NCBI GenBank assembly: GCA_902493985.1
Contig: CABURR010000011.1
Span: 1 to 43,123, forward strand
Source: an uncultured Collinsella sp.
Lineage (GTDB): Bacteria > Actinomycetota > Coriobacteriia > Coriobacteriales > Coriobacteriaceae
Length of the DNA stretch: 43,123 nucleotides
Reading direction: 5' to 3'
Part shown: piece after piece, positions 1 through 8,345 of the stretch
Layout: each line of letters opens with the position of its first letter
Position numbering within the stretch: the stretch's first letter is position 1
The notes under the pieces: model-generated
The model's input: only the letters and a program-made list of their open reading frames with translations
Database searches by the model: none
Told to the model about the DNA's origin: nothing
Translations under genes and position numbers: made by a program

Positions 1-88
1 ACGGGTCAAGATGCACTAGGCCTGGACGAAGTCCGGGCCCGCGCCTTTAGACGCGAGCCCGGGGCCCGTGGGTTATACCCTAAGAGCA
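1..88 (+). ncRNA. 3' part of an unidentified structured RNA
   Basis: The first 70 bases fold as a branched RNA. ACGGGTC at 1-7 can pair with GGCCCGT near 63-69. Inside are a GGCCTGGAC-GAA-GTCCGGGCC hairpin and a CGCG...CGCG hairpin, then a GGGTTATACCC hairpin. A rho-independent terminator follows at once. I do not recognise the family: it does not match my recall of RNase P, tmRNA, SRP RNA or 6S RNA. The RNA probably begins left of the window. The alternative is a leader or attenuator that ended up in front of the broken PTS gene by recombination. Confidence 0.35.
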
Positions 89-111
89 AACCACCCTTTT
101 TAAGGGTGGTT
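89..111 (+). terminator. Rho-independent terminator of the upstream RNA
   Basis: A perfect 10-bp stem (AACCACCCTT, loop TTT, AAGGGTGGTT) is followed by a weak T-rich tail. It separates the structured RNA from the truncated PTS gene, so that gene has no obvious promoter of its own in view. Confidence 0.6.
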
Positions 112-130
112 CTGATTTGATTGCTGGAAT

Positions 131-1582
131 GTGCTGCTCCAGGGTGGTTGGACGCTCTTTAACCAGATGCCGTTGCTGTTTTGCGTAGCGTTGCCAATCT
201 CGCTCGCGAACAAGCAGAACGCTCGCTGCTGCATGGAGGCTTTGGCCATCTACCTTACCTTCAACTACTTTGTAAGCACAATCTTGGGGCAGTGGGGCCC
301 TGTCTTTGGTGTCGACTATTCTGTCGAGGCGGGCAGCGGTACTGGTCTTGCCACTATCGCAAGCATCAAAACGCTTGACATGGGCATCATGGGTGCGCTC
401 ATTATCTCTGGTATCGCCACGATGCTGCATAACAAGTTCTTCGACACCGAACTTCCTGAGTGGCTGGGCGTGTTCTCGGGTTCCGTGTTCATCTATATGA
501 TCGGTTTCTTCGTTATGGTTCCGGTCGCTCTTATCGCCTGCCTGGTGTGGCCGCATGTTCAGGCTGCTATCTCTGCCTTCCAGGGATTCATCCTTTCCGC
601 CGGTACGTTTGGCGTGGGTGTCTTTGCTTTCTTCGAGCGCGTGCTGATCCCTACAGGCCTGCACCACTTTATCTATACGCCGTTCTATTACGACAACGCG
701 GCGGTCAACGGCGGCATCTTTGCTGCTTGGGCCAACATCCTGCCCCAACTGGCTGCCGATCCGAGCATTGCTCTTAAGGATGCCGCACCCTGGGCTGCCT
801 ATACCTGCCCTGGTTGGACTAAGGTCTTCGGCTCGCTTGGCGTCGCCATTGCGTTTTATATGACCGCCAAACCCGAGCGCAAGCAGCGCGTCAAGGCTCT
901 GCTGATCCCGGTCACCCTTACCGCCATGCTCTGCGGTATCACCGAGCCGCTTGACTTCACCTTCCTGTTCATCGCGCCCGGCCTGTTCGTCGTCCACTGC
1001 GTGCTCGGAGCGCTCGGCTGCATGGCTCAAAACCTCCTTGGCGTCGTAGGCATCTTCGACGGCGGCATCATCTCGATGCTCTCGTGGGACTGGCTGCCCC
1101 TTTGGGCCGCACACGGTCTGCAGTACGCCATCTCCATCCTTGTCGGTCTGTGCTTTACCGCCCTTTGGGTCGTGGTCTTCCGTTTCCTGATCGTCAAGTT
1201 CGACTTTAAGACCCCCGGTCGCGAGGATGACGATGTTGAGGTCGAGCTCAAGTCCAAGGCCGACTACAAGCAAAAGCAGGGCGGTGCTGCTGCTGGCAAA
1301 TCGGTCGCCCAGAGTAAAGATGATGAGCGCTTGGTGCTTGCCGAGAACATCCTCGATCTGCTCGGTGGCGCGGATAACATCATCGATGTAACGAACTGCG
1401 CTACCCGTCTGCGCGTTAACGTCAAGGACAAGAGCGTCGTTGCACCCGAGGCTTCCTTCAAGGCGATCGGTACGCATGGCTTGGTGGTCCAAGGTCAGTC
1501 AATCCAGGTCATCATCGGCCTTAGCGTCCCGCAGGTTCGCGAGAAGTTCGAGAGTCTTCTGAAGTTCGAGAGTCTTCTGTAA
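131..1582 (+). CDS. Alpha-glucoside PTS IIBC component, N-terminus missing
   Basis: Membrane permease of the glucose/glucoside PTS family that imports and phosphorylates an alpha-glucoside such as maltose. The reading frame carries the IIC membrane domain (conserved ERVLIPTGLHHFIY and GITEPLDFTFLF), a charged linker (TPGREDDD), and a C-terminal IIB domain with the phosphorylated cysteine in DVTNCATRLR (about residue 423 of this frame). Family members are about 520 to 540 residues. Here homology begins at WNVLLQGGWTLFNQMP, so roughly 55 N-terminal residues with the first membrane helix are absent, and an in-frame stop lies at 113-115. GTG 131 is only the first possible start and has no ribosome binding site. 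The gene ends in an 18-bp tandem duplication (KFESLL twice). It sits upstream of the GH4 phospho-glucosidase, its expected partner. It is probably non-functional unless the junction near 120 is an assembly artefact. Confidence 0.8.
   Translation: MLLQGGWTLFNQMPLLFCVALPISLANKQNARCCMEALAIYLTFNYFVSTILGQWGPVFGVDYSVEAGSGTGLATIASIKTLDMGIMGALIISGIATMLHNKFFDTELPEWLGVFSGSVFIYMIGFFVMVPVALIACLVWPHVQAAISAFQGFILSAGTFGVGVFAFFERVLIPTGLHHFIYTPFYYDNAAVNGGIFAAWANILPQLAADPSIALKDAAPWAAYTCPGWTKVFGSLGVAIAFYMTAKPERKQRVKALLIPVTLTAMLCGITEPLDFTFLFIAPGLFVVHCVLGALGCMAQNLLGVVGIFDGGIISMLSWDWLPLWAAHGLQYAISILVGLCFTALWVVVFRFLIVKFDFKTPGREDDDVEVELKSKADYKQKQGGAAAGKSVAQSKDDERLVLAENILDLLGGADNIIDVTNCATRLRVNVKDKSVVAPEASFKAIGTHGLVVQGQSIQVIIGLSVPQVREKFESLLKFESLL
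1544..1579 (+). repeat. 18-bp perfect tandem duplication at the PTS gene 3' end
   Basis: AAGTTCGAGAGTCTTCTG occurs at 1544-1561 and again at 1562-1579, directly before the TAA stop. It adds six residues (KFESLL) in frame. It looks like replication slippage. Confidence 0.95.
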
Positions 1583-1600
1583 ACCATCGTCCATCGAAAC

Positions 1601-1640
1601 AATCGGCCTTGCAGAGCCGGTATGCACCGCAAGGCCGATT
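1601..1640 (+). promoter_or_regulatory. Stem-loop between the PTS and GH4 genes
   Basis: A perfect 12-bp inverted repeat (AATCGGCCTTGC / GCAAGGCCGATT) with a 16-base loop lies in the 155-base gap. No T-run follows, so it is more likely an mRNA-stabilising or attenuating hairpin than a strong terminator. Confidence 0.6.
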
Positions 1641-1737
1641 CTAGAGATAAAAAACTCCACTTCTAGGTAACAATTCCAAACCGTGCAGGCCGCGTACGGG
1701 GATGGATTGAGCAAGCGGCCAGAATGAGGAGGACATC

Positions 1738-3081
1738 ATGTCCAAGAAAAACTATGCCGTGACCATTGCCGGCGGTGGCTCTACCTTCACCCCGGGCATC
1801 GCTCTGATGCTGCTTGAGGAGCGCGACCGCTTCCCGGTCAACAAGGTGACCTTCTACGACAACAACGCCGAGCGCCAGGAGACCGTGGCCAAGGCCTGCG
1901 AGATCTACTTCCACGAGAACGCCCCCGAGGTTGAGTTTAGCTACACCACCGACCCCGAGACCGCATTCACCGGTACTGACTTCGTTCTCGCTCACATCCG
2001 CGTTGGCCTGTACGCTATGCGTGAGCTCGACGAGAAGATTCCTCTCAAGTACGGCTGCGTTGGCCAAGAGACCTGCGGTGCCGGCGGTATCGCCTACGGC
2101 ATGCGCTCCATCGGTGGTGTCATCGAGATCCTCGACTACATGGAGAAGTACAGCCCCAACGCCTGGATGCTCAACTACTCCAACCCCGCGGCCATCGTCG
2201 CCGAGGCCTGCCGCGTGCTGCGCCCCAACAGCCGCATTATCAACATCTGCGACATGCCGATCGACCTCATGGATAAGATGAGCCGTATGTGTGGCATCAA
2301 GGATCGTCGCGAGCTGCAGTATAGCTACTACGGCCTCAACCACTTTGGTTGGTGGAGCAAAATCTACGACAAGGATGGCAACGACCTCATGCCGCAGATT
2401 AAGGAGCACATGGCTAAGAACGGCTACCTGGACGGCATCGAGCACGAGGCCGGTAAGGAGCAGCATGTCGAGGAGAGCTGGATTCACACCTTCGGCAAGG
2501 CCAAGGATGTCTATGCTGTCGATCCCGAGACGATTCCCAATACCTACCTCAAGTATTACCTGTACCCGGACTATGTCGTCGAGACGTCTGACCCCAACTA
2601 CACTCGCGCCAATGAGGTTATGGACGGCCGCGAGAAGAAGGTCTTTGGCGCTTGCCGCGACATCATCGCCAAGGGTACGGCTAAAGACGGCGGCTTTGAG
2701 CCAGATGTACATGCCAACTACATCGTCGACCTTGCCTGCGCACTGGCCGAGAACACGCTCGAGCGCTTCCTGCTGATCGTCCCCAACGATGGCGCTGTGC
2801 CCAACTTCGACCCGACGGCCATGGTCGAGGTGCCTTGCATCGTCGGTTCCAACGGCTTTGAGAAGATCTGCCAGGGCCCGATTCCGCAGTTCCAGAAGGG
2901 CCTGATGGAGCAGCAGGTTTCCGTCGAGAAGCTCGTTGTCCAGGCTTGGGTCGAGGGCAGCTACCAGAAGCTCTGGCAGGCACTCACGCTCTCCAAGACC
3001 ATTCCTTCGGCAAGCGTTGCCAAGCAGATCCTGGACGAGCTCATCGAGGCCAACAAGGATTTCTGGCCCGAGCTTAAGTAA
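1738..3081 (+). CDS. 6-phospho-alpha-glucosidase, glycoside hydrolase family 4
   Basis: Cytoplasmic NAD- and Mn-dependent hydrolase that splits alpha-glucoside 6'-phosphates (for example maltose 6'-phosphate) delivered by the PTS. The 447-residue length is usual for GlvA/MalH/AglB enzymes. The N-terminal dinucleotide fold has AGGGSTFTPG. The CDMPI signature places Cys171 and Asp172, and His202 follows in NHFGW. These match the metal ligands and catalytic acid that I recall for Bacillus subtilis GlvA. CDMPI is the form seen in alpha-glucosidases of the family rather than beta-glucosidases or galacturonidases. The ATG has a strong ribosome binding site (GAGGAGG). It pairs functionally with the preceding PTS gene; if that permease is dead, this enzyme needs another importer. 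The function within GH4 is fairly certain; the exact sugar is not. Confidence 0.93.
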   Translation: MSKKNYAVTIAGGGSTFTPGIALMLLEERDRFPVNKVTFYDNNAERQETVAKACEIYFHENAPEVEFSYTTDPETAFTGTDFVLAHIRVGLYAMRELDEKIPLKYGCVGQETCGAGGIAYGMRSIGGVIEILDYMEKYSPNAWMLNYSNPAAIVAEACRVLRPNSRIINICDMPIDLMDKMSRMCGIKDRRELQYSYYGLNHFGWWSKIYDKDGNDLMPQIKEHMAKNGYLDGIEHEAGKEQHVEESWIHTFGKAKDVYAVDPETIPNTYLKYYLYPDYVVETSDPNYTRANEVMDGREKKVFGACRDIIAKGTAKDGGFEPDVHANYIVDLACALAENTLERFLLIVPNDGAVPNFDPTAMVEVPCIVGSNGFEKICQGPIPQFQKGLMEQQVSVEKLVVQAWVEGSYQKLWQALTLSKTIPSASVAKQILDELIEANKDFWPELK

Positions 3082-3208
3082 GGACTGCAGTCTCGAACTC
3101 TCACGCATCTCTGCTTCATTTGCGCCGCCGTGGCGTCCGGGTTCGCCCAGATGCTGCGGCGGCGCTATACTTATGCAGTTTGAAGTACCTGTACCAAAAG
3201 GAGCTGTC

Positions 3209-4285
3209 GTGTCCCTTTCCATCGGTATCGTGGGCCTGCCCAACGTGGGCAAGTCGACGCTGTTCACCGCGCTTACCAAAAAGACTGGCCTTGCCGCCAA
3301 CTACCCGTTTGCCACAATCGACCCCAACGTGGGTATCGTCGATGTGCCCGATAGCCGCCTGCAAAAGCTCGCCGACATCGTCAACCCCGGCCGCATTGTG
3401 CCGGCTACGGTCGAGTTTGTCGACATCGCAGGTCTGGTGAAGGGCGCTAACGAGGGCGAGGGCCTGGGCAACCAGTTCTTGGCAAACATCCGCGAGACCG
3501 ACGCTATCTGCGAGGTCGTGCGCTACTTTAAGGACCCCAACGTCATGCGTGAGGTGGGCCGCACGGGCGAGTTCGTCGATCCCGCCGGCGATGCCGACAC
3601 CATCATGACCGAGCTCATCCTGGCCGACATGGGCACGCTCGAGAAGCAGCTGCCCAAGCTCGAGAAGGAGGCCAAGCGCGACAAGGAGCTCATGCCCAAG
3701 TTTGAGGTCGCCAAGCGCCTGCTTGCCTGGCTCAACGAGGGCAAGCGCGCCGCGTCCATGGAGATGACCGACGAGGAGCGCGCCGCTGCCAAGGGCTTGT
3801 TCCTGCTCACCATGAAGCCCATCCTGTATGTGGCCAACGTAGACGAGGACATGCTCAACGAGGACCTGGCGCCCATTGATGGCGTCAAGCCGCTGCCGAT
3901 CTGCGCCAAGATCGAGGCCGAGCTTTCCGAGCTCGATCCCGAGGATGCCGCCGACTACCTGGAGAGCCTGGGCCTGGAGCAGCCCGGTCTGGACGTGCTC
4001 GCTCAGGCTGCCTATAAGCTGCTCGGTCTGCAGTCGTTCTTTACGGCTGGCGAGATGGAGGTCAAGGCCTGGACGGTTCGTCAGGGCGCGACCGCCCCGC
4101 AGGCCGCCGGCGTCATCCACACCGATTTTGAACGCGGCTTTATTAAGGCCGAGGTCATTGGTTACGACGACTACATCGAGCTCGGTGGCGAGCAGGGCGC
4201 CAAGGCTGCCGGCAAGCTGCGCATCGAGGGCAAGGACTATGTCATGGCCGATGGCGACGTCGTGCACTTCCGCTTTAACGTGTAA
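3209..4285 (+). CDS. ychF: Redox-regulated ATPase YchF (OBG family)
   Basis: Ribosome-associated P-loop ATPase of the OBG GTPase family. The predicted 358 residues match the family length (about 363). The Walker A motif GLPNVGKST is at residues 9-17, and the G4-like NVDE replaces NKxD, which is the hallmark that gives YchF its ATP preference. A C-terminal TGS-like domain carries FFTAGEMEVKAW and ends in DGDVVHFRFNV. GTG at 3209 was chosen because AAAAGGAG precedes it at the right spacing and the P-loop then falls at the usual place. An open frame further upstream encodes no YchF residues. A TATACT box about 40 bases upstream may be its promoter. It is a housekeeping gene, followed 11 bases later by a small membrane protein gene. 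Confidence 0.95.
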   Translation: MSLSIGIVGLPNVGKSTLFTALTKKTGLAANYPFATIDPNVGIVDVPDSRLQKLADIVNPGRIVPATVEFVDIAGLVKGANEGEGLGNQFLANIRETDAICEVVRYFKDPNVMREVGRTGEFVDPAGDADTIMTELILADMGTLEKQLPKLEKEAKRDKELMPKFEVAKRLLAWLNEGKRAASMEMTDEERAAAKGLFLLTMKPILYVANVDEDMLNEDLAPIDGVKPLPICAKIEAELSELDPEDAADYLESLGLEQPGLDVLAQAAYKLLGLQSFFTAGEMEVKAWTVRQGATAPQAAGVIHTDFERGFIKAEVIGYDDYIELGGEQGAKAAGKLRIEGKDYVMADGDVVHFRFNV

Positions 4286-4296
4286 GGACGGCGCAT

Positions 4297-4680
4297 ATGT
4301 TTAAATATGGCAAAAAAGCTGGCTACATGGGTATTGCGCTGCTCGTACTTGCGGTGATTCCGCTGGTGGTCGCAGCGTGTGTTATCCCCAACATTGGTCC
4401 CGAGGTGGCAACGAAGTTTAATGCCGCCGGCGAGGCGACGCGCTGGGGCAAGAGCTATGAGTTGCTGGCACTGCCGGTGCTCAACCTGCTGCTGAGCGTG
4501 GCGACGTACTTTACGGCAGGACGCCAGGCTAAAAACAATGACGACTCCGCCGCCATGGCGCGCATCGTGTGCGAGCGCTACCTGCGCAACGGCTGCATCA
4601 CGGGTGTGTTCCTCAACGTGGTCAACGTTTACTTTATGTACTCGGCGATTACCGGAACGGGCTTTGGCTTTGGTTTCTAG
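4297..4680 (+). CDS. DUF1648-type small membrane protein
   Basis: A 127-residue membrane protein. The first helix is about residues 12-32 (GIALLVLAVIPLVVAA). It is followed by a DUF1648-like stretch, PEVATKFNAAGEATRWG, whose N-A-A-G-E-x-x-R-W-G core is typical of the SdpI/DUF1648 group. Two more helices lie at about 52-70 and 100-118. It starts 11 bases after ychF, with GGACGGCG as a modest ribosome binding site, so it may be co-transcribed with ychF. Some relatives act as immunity or signalling proteins (SdpI), but this short version has no evidence for that role. It ends 9 bases before the end of the convergent gene at 4690. Confidence 0.7.
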   Translation: MFKYGKKAGYMGIALLVLAVIPLVVAACVIPNIGPEVATKFNAAGEATRWGKSYELLALPVLNLLLSVATYFTAGRQAKNNDDSAAMARIVCERYLRNGCITGVFLNVVNVYFMYSAITGTGFGFGF

Positions 4681-4689
4681 CTTGTCCTT

Positions 4690-5079
4690 TTAGGCAACGA
4701 GCCTGCACATATATTCAATGGCTGCTGCGAGGCCGCCGCTCGATCGTGGTTTAAAGACCATGTCGGCGGCGGTCTCGTTTTCGTATCCGGCGCCACGAAG
4801 GGCGAGTGCGATACCGGCTTCTAGAAGGAGCGGCAGGCCGCGTTGGCTGGTTGCGATTACGGCAGCTTGATTGAGCGAGCAGCTGTGCGCTTGGCATTGG
4901 ATGGCAAGTTCACCTTGCGCCGGGCAAGGGACCAGAACGGCGGAGACGCGACTTGATAGCAATGCAAATGCCGTGCGCTCATCGGGTGAAAGGCATTCGG
5001 CTTCAACGATGACGAGCTTGGGCGGTGCGCTGTTTGTGCGAAGCGTAGTTCGGTGCATGCGGACCGAAGAACCCGACAT
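4690..5079 (-). CDS. Conserved hypothetical protein, divergent from an XRE regulator
   Basis: I do not recognise this 129-residue protein. It has alternating hydrophobic strands and helices (KLVIVEAECLSP, SAVLVPCP, AAVIATSQRGLPLLLEAGIALALRGAG) that suggest a small alpha/beta fold, and no signal peptide. I chose the ATG at 5079 because AGGAG lies six bases upstream. The earlier in-frame ATG at 5103 would give 137 residues, but it lies inside the operator palindrome and would need leaderless translation. It is transcribed away from the XRE-family gene across a shared 24-bp palindrome, so the two are probably co-regulated. Function is unknown. Confidence 0.6.
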   Translation of the reverse strand: MSGSSVRMHRTTLRTNSAPPKLVIVEAECLSPDERTAFALLSSRVSAVLVPCPAQGELAIQCQAHSCSLNQAAVIATSQRGLPLLLEAGIALALRGAGYENETAADMVFKPRSSGGLAAAIEYMCRLVA

Positions 5080-5102
5080 AGAAAACTCCTGTGTATTCGG
5101 CA

Positions 5103-5126
5103 AAACGTAAACTATAGTTTACGTTT
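5103..5126. promoter_or_regulatory. 24-bp perfect palindrome, shared operator/promoter
   Basis: A perfect dyad (half-site CGTAAACTA, centre between 5114 and 5115) lies between the divergent genes. A TATAGT -10-like hexamer is present on both strands because of the symmetry. Binding of the XRE protein made by the 5156 gene would block both promoters. Confidence 0.7.
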
Positions 5127-5155
5127 ATGTTCGGCTCCATTTCAAACTCGGCTGC

Positions 5156-5374
5156 ATGGACGAACGTGCGAAACAGATTCTTGGCAGGCGGGTCGAAGAG
5201 ACACGCAGGGACCTTGGTATCTCCAAGGTTGATTTTTGTGTGGCGACAGGAATCAGCCGCCCCTACCTCGACCGAATCGAAGATGGGACGGCAAATTTCA
5301 CGCTCAAGGTTCTATTTAAGATCGCGCCCGCACTCGGCATGACGGTGTCAGAGCTTCTCGAGGGTATCGAATAG
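5156..5374 (+). CDS. XRE-family helix-turn-helix regulator, 72 residues
   Basis: A minimal Cro/C1-type DNA-binding protein made only of the HTH_3 domain. It opens with RAKQILGRRVEETRRDLGIS, then the recognition helix region TGISRPYLDRIEDG and the C-terminal VSELLEGIE. No Shine-Dalgarno is visible before the ATG at 5156; a TATAGT box in the palindrome would place the mRNA start about 30 bases upstream. It is likely an autorepressor that also controls the divergent gene. The arrangement resembles phage or toxin-antitoxin style switches, but the partner protein is unrecognised. It ends 21 bases from the end of the convergent ansA. Confidence 0.8.
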   Translation: MDERAKQILGRRVEETRRDLGISKVDFCVATGISRPYLDRIEDGTANFTLKVLFKIAPALGMTVSELLEGIE

Positions 5375-5395
5375 AAGATGCCTATTGACCGGTGG

Positions 5396-6409
5396 TTACA
5401 CCATCGGGATGCGGTCGTGGTTGACTTGGCTGTAGAACAGGCGCTGGATCTCGGTGGCATCGCGTGACTGGCCGAGTGCCCACATGGTCTTGGCCACGAG
5501 CGTCTCGGTGGTCATGTCGTCGCCGCGCAGAATGCCCGGATGATCGGCGTAAGCACGGCCGACCTCATAAACGCCCAGATCGAGGCCCTCTTCGGGGACC
5601 TGCGTGGTCATAACGACGGTGCGACCCGAATCGACCCAGTGGAAAATTGCCTCTTGGAACGACTCGCCCGACTCACCAAACTCGGGGATACCGCCAATGC
5701 CAAAGGTCTCAAGAATTACAGCATCGTAGCTATCGGCTAGGGCGTCCAGGATACCTGGGTTCACGCCGGGCGTCAGCTTAAGGACAAACACGCGCGGGTC
5801 GATGCTGTCGTAGAAACGCACCGGGTTTTCGCCCTGATGAGTGCCGTGAAGCCCGTTGCGCACAATGCGGTCGTTGCGGATGTAGGCAATGGGCGGATAG
5901 TTGACGCTAATGAACGCGTTAAAGCTCATGGTGCGCTGCTTGCGGGCGCGCGTGCCGGCAATGGCGACGCCGCCAAACACGATCGAGACGTCGTGCGAAT
6001 GCTCGTCGAGCGCATAGAGCAGGCTCTGGTACAGATTGAGCTTGGCATCGGTAAAGGGGTTGCCCATGGGCTTTTGCGAGCCGGTGAGTACGATGGGCTT
6101 GGGGCTGTCCTGAATCAGATAGGAAAGTGCTGCCGCGGTATAGCTCATGGTGTCGGTGCCGTGCAGAATCACGAAGCCGTCGTGGTCGGCATAGCCTTCG
6201 ACGATGACGTCGCGGATACGCATCCAGTCACTGGGACGCATATTGGTGCTGTCGATGTTCATGGGCTGCACGACGTCGAGCTCGCAGAGGCCCGAGATCT
6301 CGGGGACGCTCTGGGCGAGCTCCTCACCGGTCAGGGCGGGGGAGAGGCCGTTGCCGTCCTCGGTCGATGCGATGGTGCCGCCCGTGGCGATGAGAAGGAT
6401 GCGCTTCAT
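5396..6409 (-). CDS. ansA: Type I L-asparaginase
   Basis: Cytoplasmic amidohydrolase that converts asparagine to aspartate and ammonia. The 337-residue length and both catalytic threonine motifs fit: ATGGTIAST at the N-terminus, with the nucleophilic Thr, and VILHGTDTMSYTA carrying the second Thr-Asp pair. SSLLYALDE-like and MTTQVPEEG segments are typical of the bacterial type I enzyme. There is no signal peptide, which separates it from periplasmic type II. ATG 6409 was chosen because TAGGAA precedes it and the protein then starts at MKRILLIATGGT. The open frame extends 24 codons upstream without a plausible start signal. It is divergent from guaA, with both promoters in the 268-base gap. 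Confidence 0.93.
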   Translation of the reverse strand: MKRILLIATGGTIASTEDGNGLSPALTGEELAQSVPEISGLCELDVVQPMNIDSTNMRPSDWMRIRDVIVEGYADHDGFVILHGTDTMSYTAAALSYLIQDSPKPIVLTGSQKPMGNPFTDAKLNLYQSLLYALDEHSHDVSIVFGGVAIAGTRARKQRTMSFNAFISVNYPPIAYIRNDRIVRNGLHGTHQGENPVRFYDSIDPRVFVLKLTPGVNPGILDALADSYDAVILETFGIGGIPEFGESGESFQEAIFHWVDSGRTVVMTTQVPEEGLDLGVYEVGRAYADHPGILRGDDMTTETLVAKTMWALGQSRDATEIQRLFYSQVNHDRIPMV

Positions 6410-6677
6410 GCTGGTATTCCTATCGTATTTGCCGCCGCAGAGGCGGAGTCGTTCGGCAGTATTGTGGCACAGGGCGTCCAATGTTCAAACGTATTACATC
6501 ATCCGTAACGTTTGGTAACACTTCAATTGCCGTCAAATAGGGGCCCTGGTCGTGCGTTTGCCGTGCGCTGATGGCTGCGAGGGACGAGAAACCCCATATA
6601 ACGTGTACACTATGGAGGTTATTTTCGTTCATTCACGCGGGTGGGCACCGGCTCCCCGCCAACAAGAGGGGGATACC

Positions 6678-8276
6678 ATGGATCAAAAGGCTTCCGCAAA
6701 GGTCCTCGTACTCGACTTTGGTGCGCAGTACGGTCAGCTCATTGCCCGTCGCGTCCGCGACCTCAACGTGTATTCCGAGATTGTTCCCTGCGACATATCG
6801 GCCGATGAGATTCGCGAGATGAACGCCTCTGCGCTCATCCTTTCTGGCGGCCCGGCCTCCGTGTACGCCGAGGACGCTCCGTCCATCGACCCCGCCATCT
6901 TTGACCTGGGCCTTCCCGTCTTGGGCTTCTGCTACGGCCATCAGATCACGGCAGTGACGCTCGGCGGCAAGGTCGGTCACTCCGAGGTGGGCGAGTACGG
7001 CCGCGCCACCATCACGCGCACGGCCGGCGCCAAGCTCTTTAACTCCACGCCCATGGAGCAGACCGTGTGGATGAGCCATCGCGACGCCGTTTCCGAGGTG
7101 CCCGAGGGCTTTACCGTTACCGCCAGCACCGACGTGTGCCCGGTTGCCGCCATGGAGTGCGTCGAGCGCAAGATCTTCACCACGCAGTTCCACCCCGAGG
7201 TCAAGCACTCCGAGTACGGCCAGCAGCTGCTGAGCAACTTCCTGTTTGAGATCTGCGGTCTGGAGCCCAATTGGAGCATGGACAACCTGGTCGAGACCAT
7301 GACGGCCGAGTTCCGCGAGAAGGTCGGCGACGACCGCGTGATTCTGGCCCTGTCCGGCGGCGTCGACTCCTCCGTCGTGGCTGCGCTGGGCGCCCGCGCC
7401 GTGGGCAAGCAGATGACCTGCGTGTTCATCAACCACGGTCTGCTGCGCAAGGGCGAGCCCGAGCAGGTGGAGGAGGTCTTCACCAAGCAGTTTGACGTCG
7501 ACTTTATCCACGTCCACGCCGAGGACCGTTATGCCGAGCTTCTGGCCGGCGTGACCGAGCCCGAGGAGAAGCGCCGCATCATCGGTACGCAGTTCTGGAA
7601 AGAGTTCTTCGCCGTGGCGCAGCAGCTCGAGACCGATGGCAAGCCGGTCAAGTACCTGGCTCAGGGCACCATCTACCCCGACATCATCGAGTCCGGCGCT
7701 CGCAAGACGGGTGGCAAGACGGCCACCATCAAGAGCCATCACAACCTGATCCCGTTCCCCGAGGGCGTGCACTTCGACCTTATCGAGCCGCTCGACCACT
7801 TCTTTAAGGACGAGGTCCGCGCGCTTGGCCTGGCACTGGGCCTGCCGGCTCACATCGTGTTCCGTCAGCCTTTCCCGGGCCCGGGTCTGGCCATCCGCGT
7901 CATCGGTGCGGTCGACAAGGAGAAGCTCGAGATCCTCAAGAACGCCGACGCCATCGTGCGCGAGGAGCTCGACGCCTACAACCAGCGTCTGTTTGAGCAG
8001 ACCGGCGAGCGCAACTCCGAGCACAGCTGCTGGCAGTATTTCGCGGTCCTGCCCGACATCAAGTCCGTCGGCGTTATGGGCGACGAGCGCACCTATCAGC
8101 GCCCGATCATCCTGCGTGCCGTCGAGTCCAGCGATGCCATGACCGCCGACTGGGCCAAGCTGCCCTACGACGTGCTGGCCCGCATCTCCGGCCGCATCGT
8201 TGCCGAGGTCCCCGGCGCCAACCGCGTGTGCTACGACATCACGTCCAAGCCGCCCGCGACCATCGAGTGGGAGTAG
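6678..8276 (+). CDS. guaA: GMP synthase (glutamine-hydrolysing)
   Basis: Converts XMP to GMP with ATP and glutamine in purine synthesis. The 532-residue protein has the N-terminal class I glutamine amidotransferase domain (VLDFGAQYGQ, nucleophile Cys85 in GFCYGHQ, then TQFHPEV with the catalytic His and Glu). The ATP pyrophosphatase domain has the P-loop LSGGVDSSV and QGTIYPD. The C-terminal dimerisation domain has RQPFPGPGLAIR and ends TSKPPATIEWE, as in the family. ATG 6678 has GAGGGGG upstream; the longer frame starting at 6552 adds non-homologous residues. I see no clear purine riboswitch in the leader. It ends just upstream of an accessory island. Confidence 0.97.
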   Translation: MDQKASAKVLVLDFGAQYGQLIARRVRDLNVYSEIVPCDISADEIREMNASALILSGGPASVYAEDAPSIDPAIFDLGLPVLGFCYGHQITAVTLGGKVGHSEVGEYGRATITRTAGAKLFNSTPMEQTVWMSHRDAVSEVPEGFTVTASTDVCPVAAMECVERKIFTTQFHPEVKHSEYGQQLLSNFLFEICGLEPNWSMDNLVETMTAEFREKVGDDRVILALSGGVDSSVVAALGARAVGKQMTCVFINHGLLRKGEPEQVEEVFTKQFDVDFIHVHAEDRYAELLAGVTEPEEKRRIIGTQFWKEFFAVAQQLETDGKPVKYLAQGTIYPDIIESGARKTGGKTATIKSHHNLIPFPEGVHFDLIEPLDHFFKDEVRALGLALGLPAHIVFRQPFPGPGLAIRVIGAVDKEKLEILKNADAIVREELDAYNQRLFEQTGERNSEHSCWQYFAVLPDIKSVGVMGDERTYQRPIILRAVESSDAMTADWAKLPYDVLARISGRIVAEVPGANRVCYDITSKPPATIEWE

Positions 8277-8309
8277 AACAGACGTTCGATTCTATGCTAT
8301 AGTGTTTGC

Positions 8310-8345
8310 CAATGGGCGCGGCTTCTTACGAATCCGCGCCCATTG
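8310..8345. promoter_or_regulatory. 12-bp inverted repeat after guaA
   Basis: CAATGGGCGCGG at 8310-8321 pairs perfectly with CCGCGCCCATTG at 8334-8345 around a 12-base loop. It lies 33 bases after the guaA stop and may be its terminator, although no T-run follows. The GyrI remnant begins at its right edge, which suggests a breakpoint there. Confidence 0.55.

Noticed and set aside
1663..3300. Long open frame on the minus strand opposite the GH4 gene
   Set aside because: Its codons mirror a certain GH4 gene, and the protein has no recognisable domain and a skewed composition. The same holds for 80-1492, 3116-4267, 6633-8024, 15577-17274, 18170-19729 and 12856-13845.
6410..6677. Purine riboswitch upstream of guaA
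   Set aside because: The leader shows neither the conserved junction bases nor the two kissing-loop hairpins; it probably just holds the divergent promoters.
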